Below are positions 24,656-32,209 of a DNA stretch of 64,000 nt, one piece after another (the first letter of the stretch is position 1; every line of letters starts with the position of its first letter). The stretch spans positions 62,001 through 126,000 of the forward strand of contig NZ_JAUIYO010000004.1 of assembly GCF_044891285.1 (NCBI RefSeq), written 5' to 3'. This DNA comes from Pseudobacillus lumedeiriae. Its GTDB lineage: Bacteria; Bacillota; Bacilli; Bacillales; Domibacillaceae. Both the position numbers and the translations under genes were made by a program. Under the pieces are notes generated by a model. That model had not been told where the DNA came from, made no database searches, and worked only from the letters and a program-made list of their open reading frames with translations.

Positions 24656-24687
24656 ATGAAATAAATATAAAATCCGATCTTTTTATA

Positions 24688-24722
24688 AAAAACGGTCGAC
24701 TTTCTTATTGAAAAGACGACCA
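24688..24722 (-). terminator. Terminator of ywlG
   Basis: GGTCG(A)CTTTC and GAAAAG(A)CGACC arms (24694-24721) form a stem; six U follow on the minus strand. It ends the ywlE-to-ywlG gene run. Confidence 0.8.
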
Positions 24723-24732
24723 AAACCTAACA

Positions 24733-25308
24733 TTAACCAGTGCATTTTTCACTTGCATTCGTTTTTTCGTAAACAGCCCGGGCTCCGCCGATCAATTTCG
24801 GCCGTGTCACCGCCAGTGTAACATGGGCATTTCCTACTTCCTTTACACTCGTCCGCAGCGGAACTGCTACATGCTTCAAATGCATACCAATGAATGTATC
24901 ACCAATATCAATACCCGCATCAGCTTTAATGAATTCGACAACAGCGCTATCCTGCTTCTGATTAAAGGCATAAGCAGCCATTGAACCGCCTGCCTGCCGG
25001 ACTGGCACGACCGCTACTTCTTCAAGCTGCATCGAGCGGACCTGCTCCCGATCCACGACGAGCGCACGATTTAAATGCTCGCAGCATTGGAATGCAAGAT
25101 GTAATCCATGTTCTTCCGCAAACGCCTGCAATTGCCCGTACACCATTTCAGCAATGTCTAATGTTCCTGCCGTACCGATTCTTTCACCGGCTATCTCAGA
25201 GGTTGAACAGCCGATTACGACTGTCTGGCCCTTTCGAAGACGTGCCTGCTGCTGAAACTCTTCCAAAATACGGTTAAGCTGGTGTTCCCAATCTGTAAGC
25301 TGCAACAA
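24733..25308 (-). CDS. ywlG: UPF0340 protein YwlG
   Basis: A 191-aa protein of the TIGR01440/UPF0340 family, of unknown function. The signature blocks are VIGCSTSEIAGERIGTAGT, FQCCEHLNRALVVDRE and IKADAGIDIGDTFIGMHLK. The likely start is TTG 25308 (or 25305): GGAGGG lies 8 nt upstream and neither overlaps rpiB, whereas a longer in-frame ATG would run back into rpiB. It lies 16 bp after rpiB, so the two are co-transcribed. The conserved Cys pair (CC) may be functional, but that is inference. Confidence 0.88.
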   Translation of the reverse strand: MLQLTDWEHQLNRILEEFQQQARLRKGQTVVIGCSTSEIAGERIGTAGTLDIAEMVYGQLQAFAEEHGLHLAFQCCEHLNRALVVDREQVRSMQLEEVAVVPVRQAGGSMAAYAFNQKQDSAVVEFIKADAGIDIGDTFIGMHLKHVAVPLRTSVKEVGNAHVTLAVTRPKLIGGARAVYEKTNASEKCTG

Positions 25309-25324
25309 AGCTGATCCCTCCGTT

Positions 25325-25765
25325 TTAATTTCCCTCATATTTTTTAATTTTATTGAGACGGCTTTCATGGCGGCCGCCTTGATATTCAGTCGTCAGCCAC
25401 ACTCTGGCAATTTCACGAGCAAGGCCGGGTCCAATGATCCTTTCTCCCATCGCTAGTATGTTGCTGTCGTTGTGTTCTCTCGTTGCTCTTGCACTAAACA
25501 TATCATGAACAAGCGCACAGCGTACCCCTTTTACTTTATTTGCCGCAATGCTCATCCCGATCCCTGTACCGCACACTAAAATACCGCGGTCAAACTCGCC
25601 GCGTGCTACCTTTTCTGCTACCGGTACAGCATAATCCGGATAGTCAACAGACTCGCCGCACCTGCATCCAAAATCCTCATACTCCAGACCAAGTTCATTC
25701 AGCAGGCTTTTTAATTCTTTCCGAATGTTCACTCCGCCATGGTCAGATGCAATTGCAATTTTCAT
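25325..25765 (-). CDS. rpiB: Ribose-5-phosphate isomerase B
   Basis: Interconverts ribose-5-P and ribulose-5-P in the pentose phosphate pathway. The 146-aa product has the RpiB start IAIASDHGGVNIRKEL and the active-site Cys loop CGTGIGMSIAANKVKGVR. The His in HDMFSARATREHNDSN is also conserved. LacAB isomerases share the fold, but the ywlF position supports RpiB. AAGGAG precedes the ATG. Confidence 0.94.
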   Translation of the reverse strand: MKIAIASDHGGVNIRKELKSLLNELGLEYEDFGCRCGESVDYPDYAVPVAEKVARGEFDRGILVCGTGIGMSIAANKVKGVRCALVHDMFSARATREHNDSNILAMGERIIGPGLAREIARVWLTTEYQGGRHESRLNKIKKYEGN

Positions 25766-25842
25766 GTTGGTAATCTCCTTTTGGCTTAACCGATTTTCTT
25801 CTATTTTGTCACAGGCACAAGAAAATGAAAAGGGGGAGACGC

Positions 25843-27132
25843 CTAGAGTCGAAATTGTATAATTGTTGACTTTAATTCTTCTGCTTGTTCCTTTAAATGC
25901 CCTGCCGCTCGTTCAATATCATGCATCACTTGTGTTTGTTCTTTTGTCGCTTGTGTCACTTCAACTGCCCCTGCAGATGTTTCTTCCGCAATGGCCGCCA
26001 CTTCTTCAGACTGATTCGATGTTTGCTGGATACTGTTAAGCTGCTTATCCACAAGTCCGGAAATAATTTGTACCGCATCCGCCACTTCATGAATTTTTCC
26101 TGTCATTTGCTCAATGGCTGAATTTGCGTCTGATCCTTTTTGCACTTCTTTTTTCACTGTTTGTACTTGCGAAGTTGTTTTTTGTACAACTTGGTCTACT
26201 TCTTGTTGAATACGCTTAATCAGCTCAGAAATGTCATTCACGGCTGTTGCACTTTCATCTGCCAGCTTGCGGACTTCTTCGGCAACAACAGCAAAACCTT
26301 TGCCATGTTCACCGGCGCGTGCCGCTTCAATTGAAGCGTTTAGCGCCAGCAAGTTCGTCTGTGCTGCAATATCACCGACGAGCTGAATGATTTGCTCGAC
26401 CTTGCGCGCATTCATTTCCAGTTCCTTCACAGCTTCCAGTGACTCCTCATTCTCCACCGACAACTGTTCCATCCCTAAAATGAGCGACTGAAAAATAGCT
26501 TTGCTTACTTGCAAATCCTCAACCATTTCTCCAGCTTGGACGGCCGATGCTTTCGCTTTCATTTGTACTTCAGCAGCAAGCTCTGTCACATCTTCAATAG
26601 ACTCTGCTGTCGATTGAATAGCGGCCGCTGAGTTTTCGGCTCCAGCAGAAATTTCATCAACTGTCCGAAAAATCTCTTCTGCTCTTTCCGAAGCTTTGGT
26701 TGCTTCTGCTGATATTTGCACCACGCTTTCATTCGTTAAAGCAAAATTGTTATCAATCTTGTGTACGATCCCTCTTAAGTTTCCAAGCATGTGATTAAAT
26801 GCTAGAGCAAGCGAACGAATTTCATCTTCACTTTCCGGCAGCTCAACATCCTGTTTAATGTTGCCCCGTGCAGCTTCCAAAGCAGCCGCTTCTAATCTCT
26901 TTAACGGCTTAACAAAATAACCGGCGGCAATATAGGCGAGAATGCCTGACCAGATGATACCTAACAATAAAGTGACCGCAGTAAATACCATTTCATTCAT
27001 CCAAGAGAAATAAGCTGGATAAATATAATACATAAAGAAACCGCTCGTCGTATAAGTGATCAAAGCTAGAATGATTACGAAAAAAACAAGCTTCTTCCCT
27101 AGCCCAAATTTTGTTTCATGCTCATGTTCCAT
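25843..27132 (-). CDS. Methyl-accepting chemotaxis protein without extracellular sensor domain
   Basis: A 429-aa chemoreceptor. Two membrane helices (about residues 15-36 and 47-68) are separated by only about ten residues, so there is no extracellular ligand-binding domain. A HAMP domain follows (from YFVKPLKRLEAAALEAARG), then the MCP signalling coiled coil. Its hairpin tip is IAAQTNLLALNASIEAARAGEHGKGFAVVAEEVRKLAD (residue positions about 265-302; quoted only as family hallmark). It could sense a membrane or cytosolic signal. The start at 27132 has AAGGGG ahead; a GTG 33 bp further up is possible. It is inserted between ywlE and rpiB, which are close neighbours in B. subtilis. Confidence 0.9.
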   Translation of the reverse strand: MEHEHETKFGLGKKLVFFVIILALITYTTSGFFMYYIYPAYFSWMNEMVFTAVTLLLGIIWSGILAYIAAGYFVKPLKRLEAAALEAARGNIKQDVELPESEDEIRSLALAFNHMLGNLRGIVHKIDNNFALTNESVVQISAEATKASERAEEIFRTVDEISAGAENSAAAIQSTAESIEDVTELAAEVQMKAKASAVQAGEMVEDLQVSKAIFQSLILGMEQLSVENEESLEAVKELEMNARKVEQIIQLVGDIAAQTNLLALNASIEAARAGEHGKGFAVVAEEVRKLADESATAVNDISELIKRIQQEVDQVVQKTTSQVQTVKKEVQKGSDANSAIEQMTGKIHEVADAVQIISGLVDKQLNSIQQTSNQSEEVAAIAEETSAGAVEVTQATKEQTQVMHDIERAAGHLKEQAEELKSTIIQFRL

Positions 27133-27166
27133 GTTTTCCCCTTCCCAGGATCGCTCCTGCTTCACT

Positions 27167-27592
27167 CTACAGTTTTTTTAGTACTTCAGTAATTAATCCA
27201 TCCAGTTCTTCATACGTTCTGCGATAGTCCTCCACAGCTCCCCCATAAGGGTCAACGACGTCTTCTGGCCTTTCATAAACAAATTCTTTTAACGTCCACA
27301 ACTTGTCGGAAACCTCTGGAAATGCACCCAAAATTAATTGCTTATGCCCATGAGTCATAGTGAAAATGACATCTGCCCAATTAACTACTTCTGCAGATAT
27401 TTCCCGGGAAATATGTTCCATCGCGATTTCCTTTTCTTTTAAAACTTGAATAGCATGCGCTGCTGCCCGGCCGCCCGATGCTGCATAAATACCAGCAGAC
27501 TGCACATTCCAGTCTTGCTTTTTATGCTTCATGATCGCTTCTGCCATTGGGCTTCTGCATGTATTGCCTGTACAAACAAATAGTACGTTCAA
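27167..27592 (-). CDS. ywlE: Protein-arginine phosphatase YwlE
   Basis: Low-molecular-weight phosphatase that removes phosphate from phospho-arginine, opposing the McsB kinase that marks proteins for ClpCP. The product is 141 aa from TTG 27592, with GGAGG 8 nt upstream. That start puts the P-loop at C7-T-G-N-T11-C-R-S, the same numbering as B. subtilis YwlE. Thr11 is the residue that gives arginine-phosphate specificity, instead of Ile/Leu in tyrosine phosphatases. The acid loop is VVDPYGG. It is the first gene of a likely ywlE-mcp-rpiB-ywlG transcript. Confidence 0.93.
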   Translation of the reverse strand: MNVLFVCTGNTCRSPMAEAIMKHKKQDWNVQSAGIYAASGGRAAAHAIQVLKEKEIAMEHISREISAEVVNWADVIFTMTHGHKQLILGAFPEVSDKLWTLKEFVYERPEDVVDPYGGAVEDYRRTYEELDGLITEVLKKL

Positions 27593-27701
27593 CCGTTTCA
27601 CCCTCCAGCTTTTTCATTCTTTTCTTTATAGTTTTAATTCTTTTTTCCATTATATAAGATTTCCCTAAAAAGAGGGTAAAAAGAGCTATAAATTTTTCCA
27701 A

Positions 27702-28253
27702 TTAAAGAAAAAGCAGCTTTAATCCGAAAGCAAGCAATACACATCCGCCAAATGCTTCGCTGTATGCTCCAAACCATTTGCCAACCTTTTTACCAATTAA
27801 CAGTCCACTCCATGTTAACCCTGTCGACATACTGCCAAATAAGAATAGAACGAGCAAAACTTTCGCTCCATAAATACCTAGTGTCAGCCCCACCGAAAAA
27901 CTATCAAGGCTGACGATTAATGCAAATAATAGCAGCTGCCATCCAGAAGGAACGACTTTTTCTTCTTCCTGCTTTTGAAAAAAAGCAATGATCATTTGAC
28001 TGCCAGCGATAATTAACAGCAAACCACCGACCAAAGCGGCAATTTCACCAAACGTCTCTGTAACAAATCTGCCGATCAGTATACCAAGAAGCGGCAAAGA
28101 AACGTGAAAGCCCCCTACTATAAGTCCGATATAAAATATCTTCTTTAATCTAATGGGCACCATGCCGATACCTAAACTTGCCGAAAAGGCATCCATGCCC
28201 AAAGCTAAAGCCAGCATACTTAAAGTAATGAATTCACCCATCTCTATCTTCAT
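27702..28253 (-). CDS. mntP: Manganese efflux pump MntP
   Basis: A 183-aa membrane exporter of Mn2+ with six helices. The two family repeats LALALGMDAFSASLGIGM and ALIVSLDSFSVGLTLG carry the intramembrane Asp residues needed for transport. B. subtilis YwlD is the equivalent at this site. The start at 28253 is close to a GGGAGG site; the spacing is short but no better start exists. No Mn-sensing (yybP-ykoY) riboswitch was recognised in the 200 bp upstream. It is divergent from the DUF3891 gene. Confidence 0.92.
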   Translation of the reverse strand: MKIEMGEFITLSMLALALGMDAFSASLGIGMVPIRLKKIFYIGLIVGGFHVSLPLLGILIGRFVTETFGEIAALVGGLLLIIAGSQMIIAFFQKQEEEKVVPSGWQLLLFALIVSLDSFSVGLTLGIYGAKVLLVLFLFGSMSTGLTWSGLLIGKKVGKWFGAYSEAFGGCVLLAFGLKLLFL

Positions 28254-28455
28254 TCCCTCCCTTTTTGGACGTGCCTCTTTCCAACATATGCGGAAAGCTT
28301 TCAATACTTTCGCTTATACCTAAATGTCGGATAAAGAGAACCGTACAAATCTAGCAAACTTATGATTATAAACGACAGATTAGGGAATAAATAACCGGGT
28401 AAACCACATACATCTAATTTAGATATATATTTCACATTCAAAGGAGTGAACTTCC

Positions 28456-29232
28456 ATCATTATACGAGAGCGTAAAGATGAATTCGTCATGATCGAGCAG
28501 GATCACCATGCACAAGTTTCCGGCAGGATCATGGCTCATTGGAAGGCTTCTTTGTTTCCTGGAGAAAATTTTAGAAAATCTGTCGAATACGCGATCTCAA
28601 GACATGACTGCGGGTGGAAGCCATTTGATCAAGAGCCCTTCTGGAATGATAAAAAACAAGCTCCGTATACATTCATTGACTTTCCAGTGTTAGCGAAAAC
28701 GGTACTTTATAGGCATGGAATTGATGAAGTGGAGAAAGAAGATGCTTACGCCGCCCTTTTATGCAGCATGTATTATATGGGGTTTCTTAAAAATGAGGCT
28801 TCCGGTGAGGCGAAGGCTTTCCTGGCCCTAGAAAAGGAACGGCAGGAGCGGCTCATCCGCTCTCTTGAACTATCGGATCTATCACTTCTTAACTTTCATT
28901 GTGGGCTGCTGCAGTTCGGTGATCATCTTTCATTATATATTTGTCTAAATGAACCTGGTGCGGCAAAGGAAAAGGAGCTCCCATTTTTCCGTGACGGAAT
29001 CCCGCTTTCAGCTGCCCTTTATCCATTCGAACAAAATAAAATCCAGCTGTACTGGAGAAATAAAGAGACAATTGCTATGGAAACCTTCCCTTTTGAACGT
29101 GAAATCACCATCACATTAAAACAAAAAATACTCCCAAAAGAAGCCATCGCCTCTAAAGGACTGCTTCAATGCTATAAAGAAGCTCCGCTCAATGAACTTA
29201 CTATTCACTTAGTTGATCAAAATAGACAATAA
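28456..29232 (+). CDS. DUF3891 family protein, probable AUC start
   Basis: A 258-aa cytosolic protein of unknown function. From the first ATG (28489) the protein would begin MIEQDHHAQVSG and lack its conserved N-terminus. The upstream codons read I-I-R-E-R-K-D-E-F-V, matching the M-I-V-x-E-R start that I recall for DUF3891. Only ATC (28456), ATT (28459) or ATA (28462) can start it, because a TGA lies in frame at 28447. AAAGGAG sits 9 nt before the ATC and is the only ribosome site here. The HHAQVSG and RHDCGW motifs contain possible metal-binding residues. It is divergent from mntP and convergent with ywlC. Confidence 0.75.
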   Translation: MIIRERKDEFVMIEQDHHAQVSGRIMAHWKASLFPGENFRKSVEYAISRHDCGWKPFDQEPFWNDKKQAPYTFIDFPVLAKTVLYRHGIDEVEKEDAYAALLCSMYYMGFLKNEASGEAKAFLALEKERQERLIRSLELSDLSLLNFHCGLLQFGDHLSLYICLNEPGAAKEKELPFFRDGIPLSAALYPFEQNKIQLYWRNKETIAMETFPFEREITITLKQKILPKEAIASKGLLQCYKEAPLNELTIHLVDQNRQ

Positions 29233-29237
29233 AAAAA

Positions 29238-29346
29238 GGGACTTTCTCATAAAAGCCCGGCCTCTCCAGCTATATCTGTCTCTTTTACTTATTGAAGTGC
29301 GACAGATATAAGACAGAGTGGTCTGACATCGTTATGAGACAGCCCC
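29238..29346. terminator. Large nested hairpin between DUF3891 gene and ywlC
   Basis: Outer arms GGGACTTTCTCATAA (from 29238) and TTATGAGACAGCCCC (to 29346) match at 13 of 15. Inner arms TATATCTGTC (29271-29280) and GACAGATATA (29301-29310) are perfect. On the minus strand seven U follow, so it terminates ywlC. The sequence TTATGAGACA also recurs at 33529-33538. Confidence 0.75.
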
Positions 29347-29356
29347 ATTCTTCGGT

Positions 29357-30412
29357 TTACTCTTTCATTTTTTCATGAATCCAGCGGTGGCCGGCAGCTT
29401 TCTCCAATCGATTCATAACCGCCAAGCCGACACCAGCAGTTGGGAATGTTTCGGAATAAATCATATCCACATCCGTTTCGTTAAAAGCCCTCAGTACATC
29501 GTAAAGACAATGAGCCACCGTCTTCAAGTCACGGCTGTTTCCACACGGCAGAATGACATCTGCCTCATAAAAGGAAAGATGATCTTCCGTCGTTAATAAA
29601 CCGACTTTTTTTCCTTTTTGCTGCTGATCGCTTATTTGTGACTGAATCCACTCACAGCTTCCTTGAAGCAAATACAAGGGTGCATTTGGAGCGTAGTGGG
29701 TATATTTCATCCCTGGGGATTTCGGCTGCTTTTGTGCGTCAGTCAATGCCGCATCAACCGCTACCTCTCCTACAACTGCTTCTAGCTCTTCTTTCGTAAT
29801 ACCGCCCGGGCGCAAAATAACAGGTATGCTTCCTGTGCAATCCACAACCGTTGACTCCACACCTACTCCCGTACTGCCGCCATCCACAATTCCTGCAATC
29901 CTGCCGTCCAAGTCATCTTGTACATGCTTAGCAGAAGTAGGACTAGGTTTACCGGAACGGTTCGCACTCGGCGCAGCAATCGGCAGGCCGGCTTCCCTAA
30001 TAACGGCCAGTGCTACAGGATGATCCGGCACACGGACGGCCACTGTATCAAGTCCAGCTGTTACAAGATCAGACAACCGATTGGGCTGTTTCTTTAAAAT
30101 AATCGTCAACGGTCCTGGCCAAAATTCCTGCATAAGCTTTTGGGCCGTTGCTGATATATGAATCGCTACATCCGCTGCTTGCTGCTCTGATGCAATGTGG
30201 ACAATCAGTGGATTATCAGCCGGCCGGCCTTTTGCCGCAAATATTTTCCCTGCTGCTTCGTTTGACAACGCATTGCCCCCAAGCCCATACACCGTTTCAG
30301 TCGGGAAAGCTACAACCTCATTTTTCTTTAATAACTGAGCTGCCTCTTTTATTTGTGGATAGGTTACTAACATATCCACATGATTATCCACAAACCAATA
30401 TTTTGTCTGCAT
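29357..30412 (-). CDS. ywlC: Threonylcarbamoyl-AMP synthase YwlC (Sua5 type)
   Basis: Makes threonylcarbamoyl-AMP for the t6A modification of tRNAs that read ANN codons. The 351-aa product has the Sua5/YrdC domain (FPTETVYGLGGNA, AKGRPADNPLIVHI, AVRVPDHP, APSANRSGKPSPT) and a C-terminal Sua5-specific domain starting after SPGMKYTHYAPNAPLY. The start at 30412 has AGGTGAG upstream. Its first codons overlap a DnaA-box cluster (30372-30615). It lies downstream of spoIIR on the same strand. Confidence 0.95.
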   Translation of the reverse strand: MQTKYWFVDNHVDMLVTYPQIKEAAQLLKKNEVVAFPTETVYGLGGNALSNEAAGKIFAAKGRPADNPLIVHIASEQQAADVAIHISATAQKLMQEFWPGPLTIILKKQPNRLSDLVTAGLDTVAVRVPDHPVALAVIREAGLPIAAPSANRSGKPSPTSAKHVQDDLDGRIAGIVDGGSTGVGVESTVVDCTGSIPVILRPGGITKEELEAVVGEVAVDAALTDAQKQPKSPGMKYTHYAPNAPLYLLQGSCEWIQSQISDQQQKGKKVGLLTTEDHLSFYEADVILPCGNSRDLKTVAHCLYDVLRAFNETDVDMIYSETFPTAGVGLAVMNRLEKAAGHRWIHEKMKE

Positions 30413-30615
30413 TTTACTCACCTATATTTTATTTCTTCATTTTTTGCGTAATTTCTACGCTTTTTGCAAAAAAAATGAGAGGTTAATTGTATACTATTCA
30501 CAATTTCATCAAAACTGTCCACATCATGTGGATAATATTTTTTTAATTGTTAATAACCCTGTGGATAGATGTGGATAATTTTCTGAAAAGTCATATAATT
30601 TACGTTTCATCCACA
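30372..30615. promoter_or_regulatory. DnaA-box cluster at the 5' end of ywlC
   Basis: Perfect TTATCCACA boxes occur at 30384-30392, 30527-30535 and 30570-30578 (the last two inverted). One-mismatch boxes occur at 30372-30380, 30494-30502, 30560-30568 and 30607-30615. The DNA between is very A/T-rich. A DnaA-box cluster upstream of ywlC is known in B. subtilis, where such clusters titrate DnaA. The boxes could also allow DnaA control of ywlC. Confidence 0.85.
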
Positions 30616-30663
30616 AATCCCCTACTGATTTGTTAATAACTTTTAAGATCATTTGTCGAACTT

Positions 30664-31290
30664 TCATTCTCCTCTTTTAAACAGCTCAACGATAGCGAAT
30701 TTCACTTCCGGAGTCTGCTGCTCTCCTTCCGCGTAAACAGGCTCTTTCGTTTGATCCTGCTGGACATTCTCTTCTATCCCAGGGCTGACGGCAGTACCGC
30801 TTGAAAAATCAAGAAAGCATAGCGGCGGGTATAATACACACCACCAGTTGGCGCCCGTTCCTTCACCAATCGTAATAACAATCGCCTCGTATTCACCAGC
30901 CGGATACAAAAATTGGCCGTACAGCTTCGTCGGGAATTTCGCCTTGCCGAAGTTCACTTGAATACTATTAGATACTCCTTCTTTTTCCGCCCGCTTCAAA
31001 GCGATTTGCTGAATTTCTGGGAGCTTGCTCTTTAACAAGCGGCGGGCTTCAGGCAGAGACTCCAAGTCAGATACCCACTTTGTAATTTCCGTATTCACAT
31101 CATCCCTAATTTTTCTTTTTAGCTCCTGATCCTCTGTACTATCGCTGTTTGCGAGAATCCGCAGCCTAATGGCTTCTTTCGGAATGACAATCGTTTCTTC
31201 CGCCTCTGCGGCCTGATTTGGTATATATAAACTTGTAATAGTACTGAGTGATAAGATTATTAAATAGATGCCTGCTATTAGTTTATTCAT
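30664..31290 (-). CDS. spoIIR: Stage II sporulation protein R
   Basis: Secreted forespore signal that activates SpoIIGA to process pro-sigma-E. The product is 208 aa from ATG 31290 after AGGAGGGG. A signal peptide (residues about 3-24) precedes the SpoIIR domain, with EAIRLRILANSDSTEDQELKRKIRDDV, GEYEAIVITIGEGTGANWWC and VLYPPLCFLDF as clear hallmarks (each quoted as short blocks at about residues 37, 133 and 152). A sigma-F promoter is expected but was not clear. It lies between prmC and ywlC as in B. subtilis. Confidence 0.95.
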   Translation of the reverse strand: MNKLIAGIYLIILSLSTITSLYIPNQAAEAEETIVIPKEAIRLRILANSDSTEDQELKRKIRDDVNTEITKWVSDLESLPEARRLLKSKLPEIQQIALKRAEKEGVSNSIQVNFGKAKFPTKLYGQFLYPAGEYEAIVITIGEGTGANWWCVLYPPLCFLDFSSGTAVSPGIEENVQQDQTKEPVYAEGEQQTPEVKFAIVELFKRGE

Positions 31291-31349
31291 TGTTTTCCCC
31301 TCCTGACAAACAGTCTGTCCAGAAAAGAAAAACTTAAACAATGAAACTA

Positions 31350-32207
31350 TTAAATTTTCATAAAAACCATTCGATCTTTGCCGTTAATATCATATTCCAC
31401 TGTAACAGCAGCCTGTGGAAAAGCTTGCTGCAACAATTCAGCCACCGCTTCCCCCTGCCCTGCTCCAACTTCAAAACCGACAAATGCACCAGGATTCAGC
31501 ACCTTAGGCAGCTGTTCACAGAAGCGGCGGTACAAATCAAGCCCATCTTCTCCTCCATAAAGCGCAAGTTCCGGCTCATGATCAGCGACAACAGTCGATA
31601 AAGTCTCTCGATCAGACAGCGGGATATACGGCGGATTGGAGAGAAGCAAATCTAGCTTCATACTCCGTTCAATAAACGGAGTAAGTAAATCTCCATGTAA
31701 AAATTGGACATCAGCTTTTAGTGCCTCACTGTTTCGTTTCGCCGTCTGTAATGCTTTTTCAGAAAGGTCCGAAGCATAGACAGTAAGCTGCGGCCATTCA
31801 AGTTTCATCGTAATAGCAATTGCCCCGCTGCCCGTACCAATGTCAGCCATGATGATGTCTTTCTCTGGTGCTGACTTCGATTTTCTTTTGTGGAGTGTAT
31901 GCCACACGAGTTCCTCCGTTTCCGGACGAGGAATGAGTACATCACTGTTCACGATAAAGCTCCGTCCATAAAATTGTTCTGTGCCGATCATATGCTGAAT
32001 AGGCACACCTGCCCCATGACGGTTGACCATTTCCTTAAATATTTGCTGCTGCTCCTCAGTCAGCTGTTCGTGCATATTCGCCAGCAGCTCTGAGCGCCCC
32101 ATATTAACAATATGCTGAAGCAGCAGTTCACCTGCATTGGCGTCCCGCTTATGCTCTATTAAAAACGAAGAAGCCCATCGAAGGGCCTCATATATTTTTT
32201 GGGTCAT
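31350..32207 (-). CDS. prmC: Release factor glutamine methyltransferase PrmC
   Basis: Methylates the GGQ glutamine of peptide release factors RF1 and RF2 with SAM. The 285-aa product has the N-terminal substrate domain (IPIQHMIGTEQFYG-like block), the SAM-binding IGTGSGAIAIT and the catalytic LLSNPPYIPLSD. It starts 2 bp after prfA, with a weak AGGAT ribosome site, so it depends on coupling to prfA. Confidence 0.95.
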   Translation of the reverse strand: MTQKIYEALRWASSFLIEHKRDANAGELLLQHIVNMGRSELLANMHEQLTEEQQQIFKEMVNRHGAGVPIQHMIGTEQFYGRSFIVNSDVLIPRPETEELVWHTLHKRKSKSAPEKDIIMADIGTGSGAIAITMKLEWPQLTVYASDLSEKALQTAKRNSEALKADVQFLHGDLLTPFIERSMKLDLLLSNPPYIPLSDRETLSTVVADHEPELALYGGEDGLDLYRRFCEQLPKVLNPGAFVGFEVGAGQGEAVAELLQQAFPQAAVTVEYDINGKDRMVFMKI

Positions 32208-32209
32208 AT

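Noticed and set aside
28254..28455. Manganese riboswitch upstream of mntP
   Set aside because: Looked for because some mntP genes have one; no yybP-ykoY-like conserved loops were seen.
31311..31339. GTTTA and GGACAGACTG upstream of spoIIR as a sigma-F promoter
   Set aside because: The hexamers fit well but the spacer is 14 bp rather than about 16, so it is only a possibility.
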